Assembly: GCA_036557705.1 (NCBI GenBank)
Contig: DATBHB010000096.1
Coordinates: forward strand, 1-64,000
DNA: 64,000 nt
Origin: VAZQ01 sp036557705
Lineage (GTDB): Bacteria; Pseudomonadota; Alphaproteobacteria; Rhizobiales; Xanthobacteraceae
Direction: 5' to 3'
The notes under the pieces were generated by a model. It made no database searches. It was not told the DNA's origin and saw only the letters and a list, made by a program, of their open reading frames with translations. The translations under genes and the position numbers were made by a program. Within the stretch, counting starts at the first letter, position 1. Each line of letters begins with the position of its first letter. Below are positions 16,839 through 25,425 of the stretch, piece after piece.

Positions 16839-17186
16839 ATGCGACGCAAGTCTAAACAAAAGGGATCCGGAATCGGTCGCGCTACTCGCGTCCTGGCGAA
16901 CAGCGTGGCTATGGCAACTCCTCTGGGCAAAGAGTGGAGAGCCGCTGGCGCAACACAACGCAATATGCAGGGAGCGGAAGTTACGGCGCATTTTTTTGCC
17001 AAATTCACTGCACGCGAGTATCAGATATTACGAGTCTTGCGGCGAGGAAGACGTGATAAACAGATCGCTTCTGAGCTCAACATGGCTGAGGGCACGGTCA
17101 TGGTCCATCTTCGGAACATTAGAAAGAAGCTCGGAGCAAGGAATAGGACTGAAATCGTTTTCCTTACCCGCAGTCTATTCAGTTAG
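16839..17186 (+). CDS. Short LuxR-type DNA-binding protein
   Basis: A 115-residue protein that is essentially a basic N-terminus plus a LuxR helix-turn-helix (about 53-112): FTAREYQILRVLRRGRRDKQ, IASELNMAEGTVMVHLRN and ARNRTEIVFL. It aligns closely with the C-terminal domain of the 243-residue regulator at 14261 but lacks the receiver-like half. It is therefore either a truncated paralogue or a stand-alone GerE-type protein. The start is uncertain because no good ribosome site precedes the ATG. Confidence 0.6.
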   Translation: MRRKSKQKGSGIGRATRVLANSVAMATPLGKEWRAAGATQRNMQGAEVTAHFFAKFTAREYQILRVLRRGRRDKQIASELNMAEGTVMVHLRNIRKKLGARNRTEIVFLTRSLFS

Positions 17187-17375
17187 GGATCGAAGGCGAC
17201 ATTCGCCCACCACCGAAAGCGGACCGGTCTTGCGGCAGGCGAGCGATATGCGCAGAACGTATGGCGCGCGCACGGCCGTCGGAAATCGGGGAATACAAGC
17301 GGCGCCTCCATGCTTGGCTTTCGCTTGGCAGCGGTCTTGAGGCGGAAGGCGGAGAAAAACGACAAGGATACGCTC

Positions 17376-18410
17376 ATGTCTCACCCCGACCTGCTGTTTG
17401 TTCCCTATGAGGACACGGTCGATCTCCTCACCATCGAAGAAGCCATGAAGATTTGCGAGGAGGTCTATCGCATGCTGGCGCGCGGCACCGTCGCGCTGTC
17501 GAACCCGCCGAGCTTCAAGCTCGACGTTGCCCAACCGTTCAACAACCACTGGCACGTCAAAGCGGCGCTGCTCAAGGACATCCCGGCGACCGGGGTGCGC
17601 CTCTATAATTATTTCGACGACGGCGAGCGCAATACCGTCGGATATCTCGAATGCGCACGCTACGTATTCTTAAGCGATCCGAACGCGGGCCATGGGCTCG
17701 GCATCGTCGATGAGCACTGGACCTACGCGGTGCGCAGCGCCGCCGCCTCGACGCTCGTCTGCAAATGGCTGGCGCCGCCGGCGCCGCGCGTGCTCGGCCT
17801 TGTCGGGATCGGCACCATGGGAACCAATGCGCTGCGCTGCCTGGCCAAGCTCTATCGCTTCGAAGAAATTCGCTGTACCTCGCGCCGCCGCGAGACGCGC
17901 GAGGCGTTCGCGCAGCGCTGGTCCTCCGCTCTCGGCGTCCCGGTGCGCCCCTGCAACACAATCGAAGAGGTCGTCAGCGGCGCCGACATTGCGGTGGGCG
18001 GCACGACTTCATCGGAGATCATGACCCGCGAGGACTGGTTGAAGCCCGGTTCCGTCTTCATTTCGCTGGCGCGGCGCGAACTCGATCCTGCCGGCTGGGG
18101 ACGCATGGACAAGGTCGTCCTCGACAGCTGGGAAATGAACATGCAGATGCCGGTCTTTCGCGCCATGGTGGAGCAGGGCGTGTTCGGCCGCGATCATCTC
18201 TACGGCGAAATCGCGGATATCGTTTCCGGCCGCAAGCCGGGACGCGAGCGCAAGGACGAAAGAATACTTGTGCACACCACCGGGCTTGTGGCGCACGACA
18301 TCGCGCTCGCCCATTACGTCTACGCCAAGGCGAAGGAGCAGGGCCGCGGCATCAAATTGCCGGCGGCGCGACCCCATGGGCAATCTGCTGGCGAGATACG
18401 GCCGCGGTGA
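17376..18410 (+). CDS. Ornithine cyclodeaminase/mu-crystallin family enzyme with altered C-terminus
   Basis: A 344-residue NAD(P)-dependent enzyme. The start at 17376 follows AAGGA; the upstream 22 codons look non-coding. Family features: SFKLDVAQPFNNHWHVKAAL, VGYLECARYVFLSDP, the acidic-residue region GLGIVDEHWTYAVRSAAAS, the Rossmann motif LVGIGTMGTNAL (about 145) and SVFISLARREL. Members catalyse cyclodeamination or imine reduction; the substrate is not defined. The natural C-terminus seems to stop near GRGIKLPAA (codons ending about 18368). The last 13 residues are read out of frame from a 74-bp piece of the M20-peptidase gene (18365-18438), so the tail is chimeric. Confidence 0.8.
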   Translation: MSHPDLLFVPYEDTVDLLTIEEAMKICEEVYRMLARGTVALSNPPSFKLDVAQPFNNHWHVKAALLKDIPATGVRLYNYFDDGERNTVGYLECARYVFLSDPNAGHGLGIVDEHWTYAVRSAAASTLVCKWLAPPAPRVLGLVGIGTMGTNALRCLAKLYRFEEIRCTSRRRETREAFAQRWSSALGVPVRPCNTIEEVVSGADIAVGGTTSSEIMTREDWLKPGSVFISLARRELDPAGWGRMDKVVLDSWEMNMQMPVFRAMVEQGVFGRDHLYGEIADIVSGRKPGRERKDERILVHTTGLVAHDIALAHYVYAKAKEQGRGIKLPAARPHGQSAGEIRPR

Positions 18411-18438
18411 AAGCGGCCACTCGCTGATGCTCGTGACC
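18365..18438 (+). repeat. Left copy of a 74-bp direct repeat (M20 gene fragment)
   Basis: Matches 25634-25707 at 72 of 74 positions, offset 7,269 bp, same orientation. In the right copy it is an internal part of the M20-peptidase gene (RRDPMGNLLARYGRGESG). Here it is fused to the end of the cyclodeaminase gene, with no peptidase sequence on either side. It marks the left boundary of the KaiC/kinase block. Confidence 0.9.
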
Positions 18439-18655
18439 TGGGAACAAGTTCCACCTCAAGGCGTTTCTCGCTCCGGATTGACCACCGCACAAGAAGCTGG
18501 CCATTCGGGCCATGAGGGTCAACTAATTGACATCTGATGTTATTTCGGAGCGCGTGAAGGGGCGTGAGAAACTCTCCTGGCCTTCGCATGATCCCGCTGC
18601 GGTCATAAGGCACCAGATGTAATCGAGCACGCAGCATTCACGGGGACGCGTACAC

Positions 18656-20164
18656 ATGAACGAGCGGCAGGCGGACGGCCCCATCATTTCTACCGGAATT
18701 CCAGGGCTAGACGATGTTCTCTGCGGCGGCCTCGACCCCGACAGATTGTATTTGATCGAGGGGGAGCCGGGCACCGGGAAAACCACTATTGCGCTTCAAT
18801 TCCTTCTGGAGGGTGCTAGCCGCGGCGAAAAGGGGCTTTACGTCACGCTCTCGGAAAGCGAACGTGAACTGCGCCTTGTCGCCAAACGACACGGCTGGTC
18901 CATCGACGAGCTTTCCGTGTTCGAGCTGGTTCCTCCCGAGGCTACTCTCGATCCGGAGCGGGAACTCACGCTTTTCCACCCGTCAGAGTTGGAGCTGAGC
19001 GAATCGTCCAAGCTGATATTCGAGCGCGTCAACGAGCTTAAGCCTCTACGGGTCGTTTTTGACAGCCTTTCAGAGGTGCGGCTGCTTGCTCAGAGCTCAT
19101 TGCGGTACCGCCGGCAAATCCTCGCATTAAAGCATTTTTTTGCCGGGCGGCGATGTACCGTTCTCCTGCTTGACGATTTCTCCTCCAATGAGGGAGATTT
19201 TCATCTGCATAGCATCGCGCATGGTGTAATCACCTTGCAGCAGCTCGCCCTCGATTATGGCGCCGAGCGGCGGCGGCTACGCGTCAAGAAAATGCGCGGA
19301 ATCAAGTTTAGGGGCGGGTACCACGATTTTATAATTCAAACTGGCGGGATCAGGGTGTTCCCCCGGTTGATCGCGGCGGAGCATCGCAAGCCGTTCGTAG
19401 GAGAACGTACTCAAAGCGGCAGCGCAGAATTGGATGCATTGCTCGGAGGCGGGTTGGAGCGCGGCACGAGTGTGCTGCTTGTTGGAGGGGCGGGCGTCGG
19501 CAAGTCCTCGATCGCAGTGACCTATGCGGTAAGCGCCGCCCGTCGTGGCGAGCCGGTCGCAATGTATGCATTCGACGAGGGATTAGGCACTCTGCTTGCT
19601 CGTGCGGATGCACTCAACGTTCCGCTGCAAAAGTTTGTTGATCAAGGGCTTATTTCGATCCAACAAATTGACCCTGCCGAAATGTCCCCAGGTGAGTTCG
19701 CGCAGCTGGCAAGAGACGCCGTCGAGACGCGTGGTGTTCGAGTGCTGTTGATCGACAGTTTGAACGGGTACCTCAACGCTATGCCGGATGAGCGCTTCCT
19801 TGTTCTTCAAATGCACGAGCTGCTTGCCTACCTCAATCAAGTCGGTGTTCTTACCATCATAGTCTTAGCTCAGCACGGCTTGCTAGGCCAGATGCAGACC
19901 CCTATCGACCTCAGTTATCTGAGTGACGCCGTCATTATGCTGCGCTACTTCGAGACTGGCGGTCGCGTTCGCCGGGCAATATCGGTCGTGAAGAAGCGAA
20001 GCGGCACGCACGAGGACACAATTCGAGAATTTCAGCTCACGCCGCAGGGCCTCAAAGTGGGTCCTCCTCTCAGGGAGTTTAGTGGAATCCTTACCGGTAC
20101 GCCTACTTACGTCGGCGATCCGCAACCGCTCATGCCGGAAAAGAACAATGGCGGCGAGAGCTGA
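18656..20164 (+). CDS. KaiC-like double RecA-fold ATPase
   Basis: A 502-residue protein with two KaiC/RecA domains. Domain 1 (about 10-240) opens STGIPGLDDVLCGGLDPD, with Walker A GEPGTGKTT and Walker B LRVVFDSLSE. Domain 2 (about 245-480) opens SGSAELDALLGGGLERG, with Walker A GGAGVGKSS and Walker B VRVLLIDSLN. Compared with cyanobacterial KaiC, the phospho-site pair Ser-Thr of domain 2 appears as Ser-Tyr (LSYLSD), by eye. There is no KaiA or KaiB gene nearby. It overlaps the histidine kinase gene by 17 bp, so the two are likely a signalling pair. Such KaiC-kinase pairs are known outside cyanobacteria, with unclear, not necessarily circadian, roles. Confidence 0.88.
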   Translation: MNERQADGPIISTGIPGLDDVLCGGLDPDRLYLIEGEPGTGKTTIALQFLLEGASRGEKGLYVTLSESERELRLVAKRHGWSIDELSVFELVPPEATLDPERELTLFHPSELELSESSKLIFERVNELKPLRVVFDSLSEVRLLAQSSLRYRRQILALKHFFAGRRCTVLLLDDFSSNEGDFHLHSIAHGVITLQQLALDYGAERRRLRVKKMRGIKFRGGYHDFIIQTGGIRVFPRLIAAEHRKPFVGERTQSGSAELDALLGGGLERGTSVLLVGGAGVGKSSIAVTYAVSAARRGEPVAMYAFDEGLGTLLARADALNVPLQKFVDQGLISIQQIDPAEMSPGEFAQLARDAVETRGVRVLLIDSLNGYLNAMPDERFLVLQMHELLAYLNQVGVLTIIVLAQHGLLGQMQTPIDLSYLSDAVIMLRYFETGGRVRRAISVVKKRSGTHEDTIREFQLTPQGLKVGPPLREFSGILTGTPTYVGDPQPLMPEKNNGGES

Positions 20165-21881
20165 AGAGTTCAAAGAGCGGATCCTTGTGCTTGCACCGAT
20201 AGGCCGCGATGCATCCGCGGCCGCACAACACCTCGTCGAAATTAACCTTTACTCTGTAGTTTGCGCAGACCTCGACGACTTGCATCAAAGGCTTCGGGAA
20301 GGTGCTGCGGTCGCTCTCGTGACTGAAGAGGCGTTTTATCACCGTGGAACTCTGACGTTGGAACAATGGGTAGCTAGTCAACCCCCCTGGTCCGACTTTC
20401 CATTCATCATCCTGACTACGCGGGCCATGTCCGGTGCTGCTCAGGCTTATCGTAGGCGCCTGCTTCAAAGCCTCGGGAACGTCTCTTTGCTTGAGCGGCC
20501 CTTGAATGCTGTGACGCTTATCAGCGCGGTACAAGCGGCTCTGCGCGCCCGCCGACGGCAATATGAGGTGCAGGAGCACCTGCTCGACCGGGATTCGTCT
20601 GCGGCCCATTTGGAAGATGTGGTGAGGGAGCGAACGCGCCAGCTCGTACAGGCGAATGAACAACTCCGGCAGCAGATCGCGGGGCGGAGGCAAGTTGAGG
20701 CTGCGCTCCAGCAGGCCCAGAAGATGGAAGTTGTCGGCCAGATGACCGGCGGCGTTGCGCATGATTTCAACAATCTTTTGACGGCTGTCCTCGGAAACCT
20801 TGAACTCGCACTTCGTCGAGGGAGCGATCAAAGCATCCGCCGTTATCTGGAAGGCGCGACCCAGGCTGCGCAACGAGGGGCGAAGTTGACAGCTCAGCTG
20901 CTCGCTTTCTCCCGTACTCAGCGTCTCCAGATCGAGCCAATAGACCTCAACGCAATTGTCACTACAATGGGCGACCTGCTGTTTCGCACCATAGGTGGAA
21001 CAGTCCGCATCGAGACTATTCTTGAGAAAGATATATGGCGGGCGACCGCCGATCCCACTCAAATCGAGTCCATCATTCTCAACCTCGCCGTCAACGCGCG
21101 GGACGCGATGCCGAATGGAGGACGCCTCACCATCTCGACTTCAAACGTGCCCCGAATGCAAAGAGACAAGCCGCGCGAGCTGACGGAAGGCGATTACGTG
21201 ATGGTGTCCATCAGCGACACCGGCACAGGCATGACGGACGAGGTGGCAAGGAAGGCGTTCGAGCCGTTCTTCACAACAAAGCCGGTAGGGAGCGGGACAG
21301 GTCTTGGTCTTAGCCAAGTCTACGGGATAGCACAGCAAACCGGAGGCACTGTTTCCATTACTACGAAGTTGGGCCAGGGCACGACTGTGGCTGTCTATTT
21401 ACCGCGTACCACAGCGACGCCACTCGTGCGCATCCCTGACGCGGCCAGCGAGCCTTCCTTACCGACCCGTGAAGCCACCATTCTGGTCGTCGACGACGAT
21501 CGAGATGTCCGAGAACTAGCGGTTTCATGCTTGGAAAGCTTGGGTTACCGCGTTGTGGCGGTCGATGGAGGTCACGCCGCCATAGACATGATTGCGAGTG
21601 GAACTTCCGTTGATCTAGTGCTGATCGATATTGCCATGCCGGAAATCAACGGAGTGGAAACCATGCAGGCAATCGCCGCGACAAGGCCGAGTCTTCCATT
21701 TCTGTATATGACCGGGTTCGCGGGCCCTACCAGGCTCGATCCCATGGAGCAGCGCGTTCTCAAGAAGCCGTTCACGATAGCTGAGCTTGCCAAAAAGGTC
21801 GAGGAAGCGCTGTTCCTGAATGATACCAGGGAACGCCCAAGTAACGTCGTGTCTATCAAGCCCGGCGGCCGAGCTAGCTGA
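20148..21881 (+). CDS. Hybrid sensor histidine kinase with C-terminal receiver
   Basis: A 577-residue cytoplasmic kinase. The ATG at 20148 lies inside the end of the KaiC-like gene, after GGAAAAG. Residues about 8-130 resemble a degenerate receiver. A coiled-coil (about 140-190) leads to HisKA with H-box VAHDFNNLLTAVLGN, then the ATPase boxes NAVNARDAMPNG-like (LNLAVNARDAMPNGG), DTGTGM and GTGLGLSQVYG. A true receiver (about 450-565) contains ILVVDDDRDVR, the phospho-acceptor strand LVLIDIAMPEINGV and the Lys motif LKKPF. No transmembrane segment is present. It probably senses the KaiC-like protein or another cytosolic cue. Confidence 0.9.
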   Translation: MAARAEEFKERILVLAPIGRDASAAAQHLVEINLYSVVCADLDDLHQRLREGAAVALVTEEAFYHRGTLTLEQWVASQPPWSDFPFIILTTRAMSGAAQAYRRRLLQSLGNVSLLERPLNAVTLISAVQAALRARRRQYEVQEHLLDRDSSAAHLEDVVRERTRQLVQANEQLRQQIAGRRQVEAALQQAQKMEVVGQMTGGVAHDFNNLLTAVLGNLELALRRGSDQSIRRYLEGATQAAQRGAKLTAQLLAFSRTQRLQIEPIDLNAIVTTMGDLLFRTIGGTVRIETILEKDIWRATADPTQIESIILNLAVNARDAMPNGGRLTISTSNVPRMQRDKPRELTEGDYVMVSISDTGTGMTDEVARKAFEPFFTTKPVGSGTGLGLSQVYGIAQQTGGTVSITTKLGQGTTVAVYLPRTTATPLVRIPDAASEPSLPTREATILVVDDDRDVRELAVSCLESLGYRVVAVDGGHAAIDMIASGTSVDLVLIDIAMPEINGVETMQAIAATRPSLPFLYMTGFAGPTRLDPMEQRVLKKPFTIAELAKKVEEALFLNDTRERPSNVVSIKPGGRAS

Positions 21882-22194
21882 TCCGCGTCAAGCACCGCGT
21901 CGGCCCGATGTCAGCCTATCTCTGCAAACCACTGCGCGTGCTAGGCGGTTGGTTCCCGGAACAAGCTGGTGCCTAGCTCGTTCGGAGCATATTGGACTAC
22001 CAATGGATGGAAGGTGCGCTGTGAAGTGTTCGATATCGGGCGAACGGCTAGCGTGGAAAGCCGCTCATAGGAACGAGGTAGGTCGAAAACTGGCTCGATC
22101 TCCTTACCCAGCCTCAGCCCCTCCCCAGGGCACCTGAGCCTAAGTAATACCGCACGTTGTAAATCTAGGCCCCCAACCTGCGCGAGACGCCGGG
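21882..22194. other. Intergenic region
   Basis: 313 bp between the kinase and the single-domain response regulator. I see no credible gene. It may hold a promoter for the regulator, but no motif is convincing. Confidence 0.35.
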
Positions 22195-22584
22195 ATGGTA
22201 GCCGTTGCACCATCTGAGACCAGGAGCCATACCATCCTGATTGCCGAGGATGAGGTCCTCGTCCGCATCATGGTCGCGGAAGCGCTTCGGGACGCCGGCT
22301 ACGCAGTGATCGAAGCCATTGACGCAGACGAAGCGATTCGAGTCTTGCGCACATCCGCCGACGTCAAGCTGTTGATCAGCGATATCCGAATGCCCGGTTC
22401 AATGGACGGAGTTGCCCTCGCGAGGGTGGTGCGGGCAGAGCACCCCGGAGTGAAGGTCCTTCTGGTTTCGGGGGACCTGACTGGGGTTTGCCCGACCGAG
22501 CACGACGGTGCCTTTTTGAAGCCTTACAACGTCTCTCGATTGCTTCGCGCAGTCGAGAACCTGCTTGCGAGTGGGACAGCATAA
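22195..22584 (+). CDS. Single-domain response regulator
   Basis: A 129-residue stand-alone receiver domain. ILIAEDEVLVRIMV gives the acidic pocket, LLISDIRMPGSMDG the phospho-acceptor Asp (about residue 63), VLLVSGD the Thr/Ser position and AFLKPYN the conserved Lys. There is no output domain, so it probably passes phosphate on or binds a partner. It lies 313 bp downstream of the hybrid kinase on the same strand, a natural partner for it. Confidence 0.9.
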   Translation: MVAVAPSETRSHTILIAEDEVLVRIMVAEALRDAGYAVIEAIDADEAIRVLRTSADVKLLISDIRMPGSMDGVALARVVRAEHPGVKVLLVSGDLTGVCPTEHDGAFLKPYNVSRLLRAVENLLASGTA

Positions 22585-22634
22585 CCGTTCTCGCGCGTGC
22601 TCGACAGTTCTGGTCCGAACGGAACCGCATCTCG

Positions 22635-23057
22635 ATGTCCGCCCTGCGCCAGAAAACTGGCACCGCCATTTCCCTGGTCCTCGAAATCGCGCTGAGCTCG
22701 CCAACCGCACCGATTACCGCCAAAACACTGGTTGCCCCCCGTGGCCTTCAGCCGCGCTCTTTGGAGTCTTTGCTGCAGGCGTTGGTCTATATGGGCGTGT
22801 TGAAGGGCTGTCGCGGGCCGCGTGGTGGTTACATGCTGGCTCGTCATGCGCGGGAGATCACGGTTGCCGACGTTTTCCGCGCGGCCAAGATTGAGGAACC
22901 GAGCGAGCCTACCCCGGACAGTCCACTGCTAAACGGCGTCGTGGTGCCTGCGTTGGCGGGAGCGGAACACGCGTTTTCTGCCGAGCTATCGCGGATCACT
23001 ATTGAGGACTTGGTCCTACTCGCTAAGGAAAAAGATAGGGTCTCGGGAGAGAGCTAG
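22635..23057 (+). CDS. Rrf2-like transcriptional regulator
   Basis: A 140-residue protein with an Rrf2-type winged helix. SLESLLQALVYMGVLKGCRGPRGG is the recognition helix and wing, followed by YMLARHAREITVADVFRAAK, the typical Rrf2 continuation. The three-Cys iron-sulfur cluster of IscR/NsrR is absent (only one Cys, in the wing), so it is unlikely to be a cluster-based sensor. The start at 22635 is preferred since the upstream in-frame codons overlap the response regulator gene. A longer start is possible. Confidence 0.7.
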   Translation: MSALRQKTGTAISLVLEIALSSPTAPITAKTLVAPRGLQPRSLESLLQALVYMGVLKGCRGPRGGYMLARHAREITVADVFRAAKIEEPSEPTPDSPLLNGVVVPALAGAEHAFSAELSRITIEDLVLLAKEKDRVSGES

Positions 23058-23177
23058 TAGCGGCAGCTTCCGCGGCCTATCCCAACCCGCGTGATGAGTT
23101 TAATAACCGAACCCCCTGAGGAGATTGGAGACCAAGAAATCTCAGGAGACCCGTTCAGGTCCCGCTCGGATTGCGCG

Positions 23178-23444
23178 TTAATCCCGGTCGCTCACCGAGT
23201 ACTGGGCGAGATACAAGATGGCTTCGTCGCGCAGTCTCTTGGGATCACGTTCGCCGCGGCTCGCCAACTCGATGATGCGTGCTGCGAGGAGTTCTCGTGT
23301 TCGTACGGCGTGTCCGTTGAGGGATAGTGGCGCGCCGCTCCTCTGGATAACATTAAAGGCGTCCTCGAAGGCTCGCACGAGAAGCTGCACCTCGTCCGGG
23401 TCGAACGCAGCGAGTTTGTTTTGTTCTTGCAGAGACCGGAGCAT
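23178..23444 (-). CDS. Conserved hypothetical protein of alphaproteobacteria
   Basis: An 88-residue product starting MLRSLQEQNKLAAFDPDEV. The start is fixed by GGAGGCGGGCA directly upstream. A helical body holds VQLLVRAFEDAFNVIQRSG, and the C-terminal part is HAVRTRELLAARIIELASRGERDPKRLRDEA. I recognise this last pattern from small uncharacterised proteins frequent in Bradyrhizobium relatives. It has no known domain function. It is convergent with the Rrf2-like gene. Confidence 0.65.
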   Translation of the reverse strand: MLRSLQEQNKLAAFDPDEVQLLVRAFEDAFNVIQRSGAPLSLNGHAVRTRELLAARIIELASRGERDPKRLRDEAILYLAQYSVSDRD

Positions 23445-23741
23445 TGCCCGCCTCCGACACACCTCACCCTCGTGAATCTCGCACTACGGAAGCTGGCGAA
23501 ATTGCGACGATCCACAGTTATGCACAGGCGGGGATAAACGCCTCCCAATGCTCGCCGCGGATCTCCCGTATTAGCCCCATGTCCACCGTTCGCGAGCGTT
23601 AAGGCGTGGGGTTCAATCAAACAAATCGCGAAAACCGGAGCGGGTAACGTCGTTCGCGACGGTGACGTTCGGTTCGGCGTGGCCGAGCCGAACCGGGTGG
23701 TGCAGGTGAGCCGTCGCGGGTGGCCTAAGATTTCGAAAGGT

Positions 23742-23766
23742 AAAAAAGCCCCGGGGGGCCCGGGGC
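23742..23766 (-). terminator. Rho-independent terminator on the minus strand
   Basis: GCCCCGGG (23748-23755) and CCCGGGGC (23759-23766) form a perfect 8-bp stem with a 3-nt loop. Read on the minus strand, the stem is followed by six T residues (AAAAAA at 23742-23747 on the plus strand). This is the clearest intrinsic terminator in the window. Its upstream transcript would come from about 23770-24070, where no gene can be assigned with confidence, so a small RNA or unrecognised short gene is possible. Confidence 0.7.
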
Positions 23767-24068
23767 CAGGATTGGAATTTGGAGGTTCTCTTCAGTATGC
23801 GTAAAAATTATGAGCCATAAATCTTGGCGCAATTGGGGCAGCCCGCTACCACCGAATAGGACGGCGTGACCGTCGATTTGCACGCGATGGCCGTGCGAGG
23901 CAGGACGACAGGGCGGCTGGGGCTTGCGCCACGAAAAGCCCCTGATAAGAGCAACTCGTGCCGCGACACCGCGCCACGGATTTTTTCTTTTGCTGTCGAA
24001 CAGCCGATGCAACCAAGTTTCTGACATTGCGTTCCGTTGAGGCGGCGGGCTCGAGCAGGACATTCACC

Positions 24069-24158
24069 ATGCTTGACGCTGGATTGATCCTTCCATTGGT
24101 ATTATCGGCTGGGGCGATCGCCTTCGCTGCTCTTGCTTTGAGGCCGGGACATAAATAA
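24069..24158 (+). CDS. Possible 29-residue membrane peptide
   Basis: ATG at 24069 is preceded by GAGCAGGA at a reasonable distance. The peptide MLDAGLILPLVLSAGAIAFA continues to ALRPGHK, a single hydrophobic helix with a basic end, typical of tiny inner-membrane proteins. There is no family recognition, and such frames also arise by chance. Confidence 0.25.
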   Translation: MLDAGLILPLVLSAGAIAFAALALRPGHK

Positions 24159-24736
24159 GCCGTTTATGGCGGCTCCCTGAGCGAGGGTCGCAAGTATCCC
24201 CATCAAACGATGCGGCATTGCGATTCCCTCTCCTTGATGCTTTCGCCCTCGGTAAAGCCATTTTAGAATAGTCAATTAGCACAGTCCGATTCCGCAAATT
24301 GAACAGGAGCAGTCAGGAAGCGTCGGGTCGGCCGTTGCTCCAGGCTACCGCGCTTTGGTTCAGCCGCCCGCAGCGCGAAACGCAACGAGCTAATTCACAG
24401 CCGCTCCAAGTGTAAATTCTTTGCGCCTAAGAATCCCTGTTTAGGAACCACCTCCGTTTACGCGCCGTTTACGTTGTGTCGGCATCCAAACAGTCGGGGT
24501 GCAGCGATTTTGGTTCCGGGATTCGGTCATGGCGCGGGTTTTGCCCGAAGAAGCGCGGGTGCAAAGGGCCGTTGTCGAAGGCATCGGTGGCAGTCTACGA
24601 GATTTATATGACATTTCCGCGTCCCTCCCGGACCGCCTCGAAGGCCTGCTGGCGCGACTCGACGGGTGCAATTCATCGTTTCAGTCCCCGAACACCAACG
24701 AACAGAAAACGTAACCTTGAGCGGACGAATCACACC

Positions 24737-24928
24737 ATGACTGATCATCGGAATGAATGCGACCGACAGGCAGTCGAATACGAGCAAAAAGCAAAGCGCG
24801 TCACCGATCCGTGGATACGAGAGAAATATCTCACGCTGGCGAAGCATTGCCGTGAGACGAGAAACGTTCCGAGGCGAACGCGCTCGGAAATGAGTCGGAC
24901 CGGTGCTGGTCCGGAACCAAAATTGTAA
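24737..24928 (+). CDS. Small conserved hypothetical protein
   Basis: A 63-residue hydrophilic protein starting MTDHRNECDRQAVEYEQKAK and continuing VTDPWIREKYLTLAKHCRET. The helical pattern of a Cys/Gln-rich start followed by 'D..iR..YL.LA..WR' is familiar from many small uncharacterised proteins of Bradyrhizobium relatives. A GAGCGGA stretch upstream could be the ribosome site. The C-terminal 15 residues are basic and low-complexity. Confidence 0.5.
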   Translation: MTDHRNECDRQAVEYEQKAKRVTDPWIREKYLTLAKHCRETRNVPRRTRSEMSRTGAGPEPKL

Positions 24929-25116
24929 CGCGGAGAAGTGCGCGATCGCGAAATCGGCGTAGCTGCGACGGATGCTCCAGCCAAAGCTTGCGAGGCCAGG
25001 CCCTGTGGACTAGATTGCAACACACGGCGAGACATCTCCCGTTCCCGCCTGCAAAAGTGGGAAGCGGACTTGTCCAATGCCCGCCGTGAGGTGGGGCGAT
25101 TGGAAAGAGGTCAAGC

Positions 25117-25302
25117 GTGCCGAAAAAAAGATGGATTATTACTACCTCAGGGGATCGCGCCAACACCGAAATCGCCAAGGACTTGTCAAAAGCCGGAGCT
25201 GCGGTCGAAGACGTACACGAGCACATCCCGGTCATTGTCAGATCGGCTTACGTGTGCGTTTCGTCGGGCAGCTGCGGCCGGACATCAGTTCGATCCACAT
25301 GA
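25117..25302 (+). CDS. Small conserved-type protein, possibly frameshifted
   Basis: GTG start after GGAAAGAGG. The first 45 residues, beginning MPKKRWIITTSGDRANTEIA and continuing KDLSKAGAAVEDVHEHIPVIV, look like a compact beta-alpha-beta domain seen in small alphaproteobacterial proteins. After about 25235 the frame degenerates (CVSSGSCGRTSVRST) and stops. The +2 frame instead continues protein-like as GQLRPDISSIHMSGKILEL to a stop at 25341-25343. A single indel between about 25225 and 25270 would explain this. Confidence 0.4.
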   Translation: MPKKRWIITTSGDRANTEIAKDLSKAGAAVEDVHEHIPVIVRSAYVCVSSGSCGRTSVRST

Positions 25303-25425
25303 GCGGCAAAATTCTCGAGCTAATCGAAATTGCGCGGAACTGAATTCGCCCCTATCCTGGACCGCCGGCAGGCGTCCGGTGTTGCGCCTTCAATGTTCCT
25401 TTCCTGCGTGAGCGCGGACTCCGCA

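Larger units (their letters stand above)
23445..24736. other. 1.3-kb gene-poor region
   Basis: No convincing gene longer than about 30 codons is present. Overlapping short frames on both strands around 23730-24070 are mutually exclusive and none has a good start. The stretch contains a strong minus-strand terminator (23742-23766) and one possible very small membrane peptide (24069-24158). The rest, including 24160-24736, shows no recognisable feature. Confidence 0.4.

Noticed and set aside
18439..18655. Possible transposase remnant next to the left direct repeat
   Set aside because: Short frames here (for example GLTTAQEAGHSGHEG) match no transposase I recognise, and no inverted ends were found.
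24938..25411. 157-codon plus-strand frame
   Set aside because: Composition is not protein-like and it overlaps the better-supported small gene at 25117 and the start of the M20-family frame.
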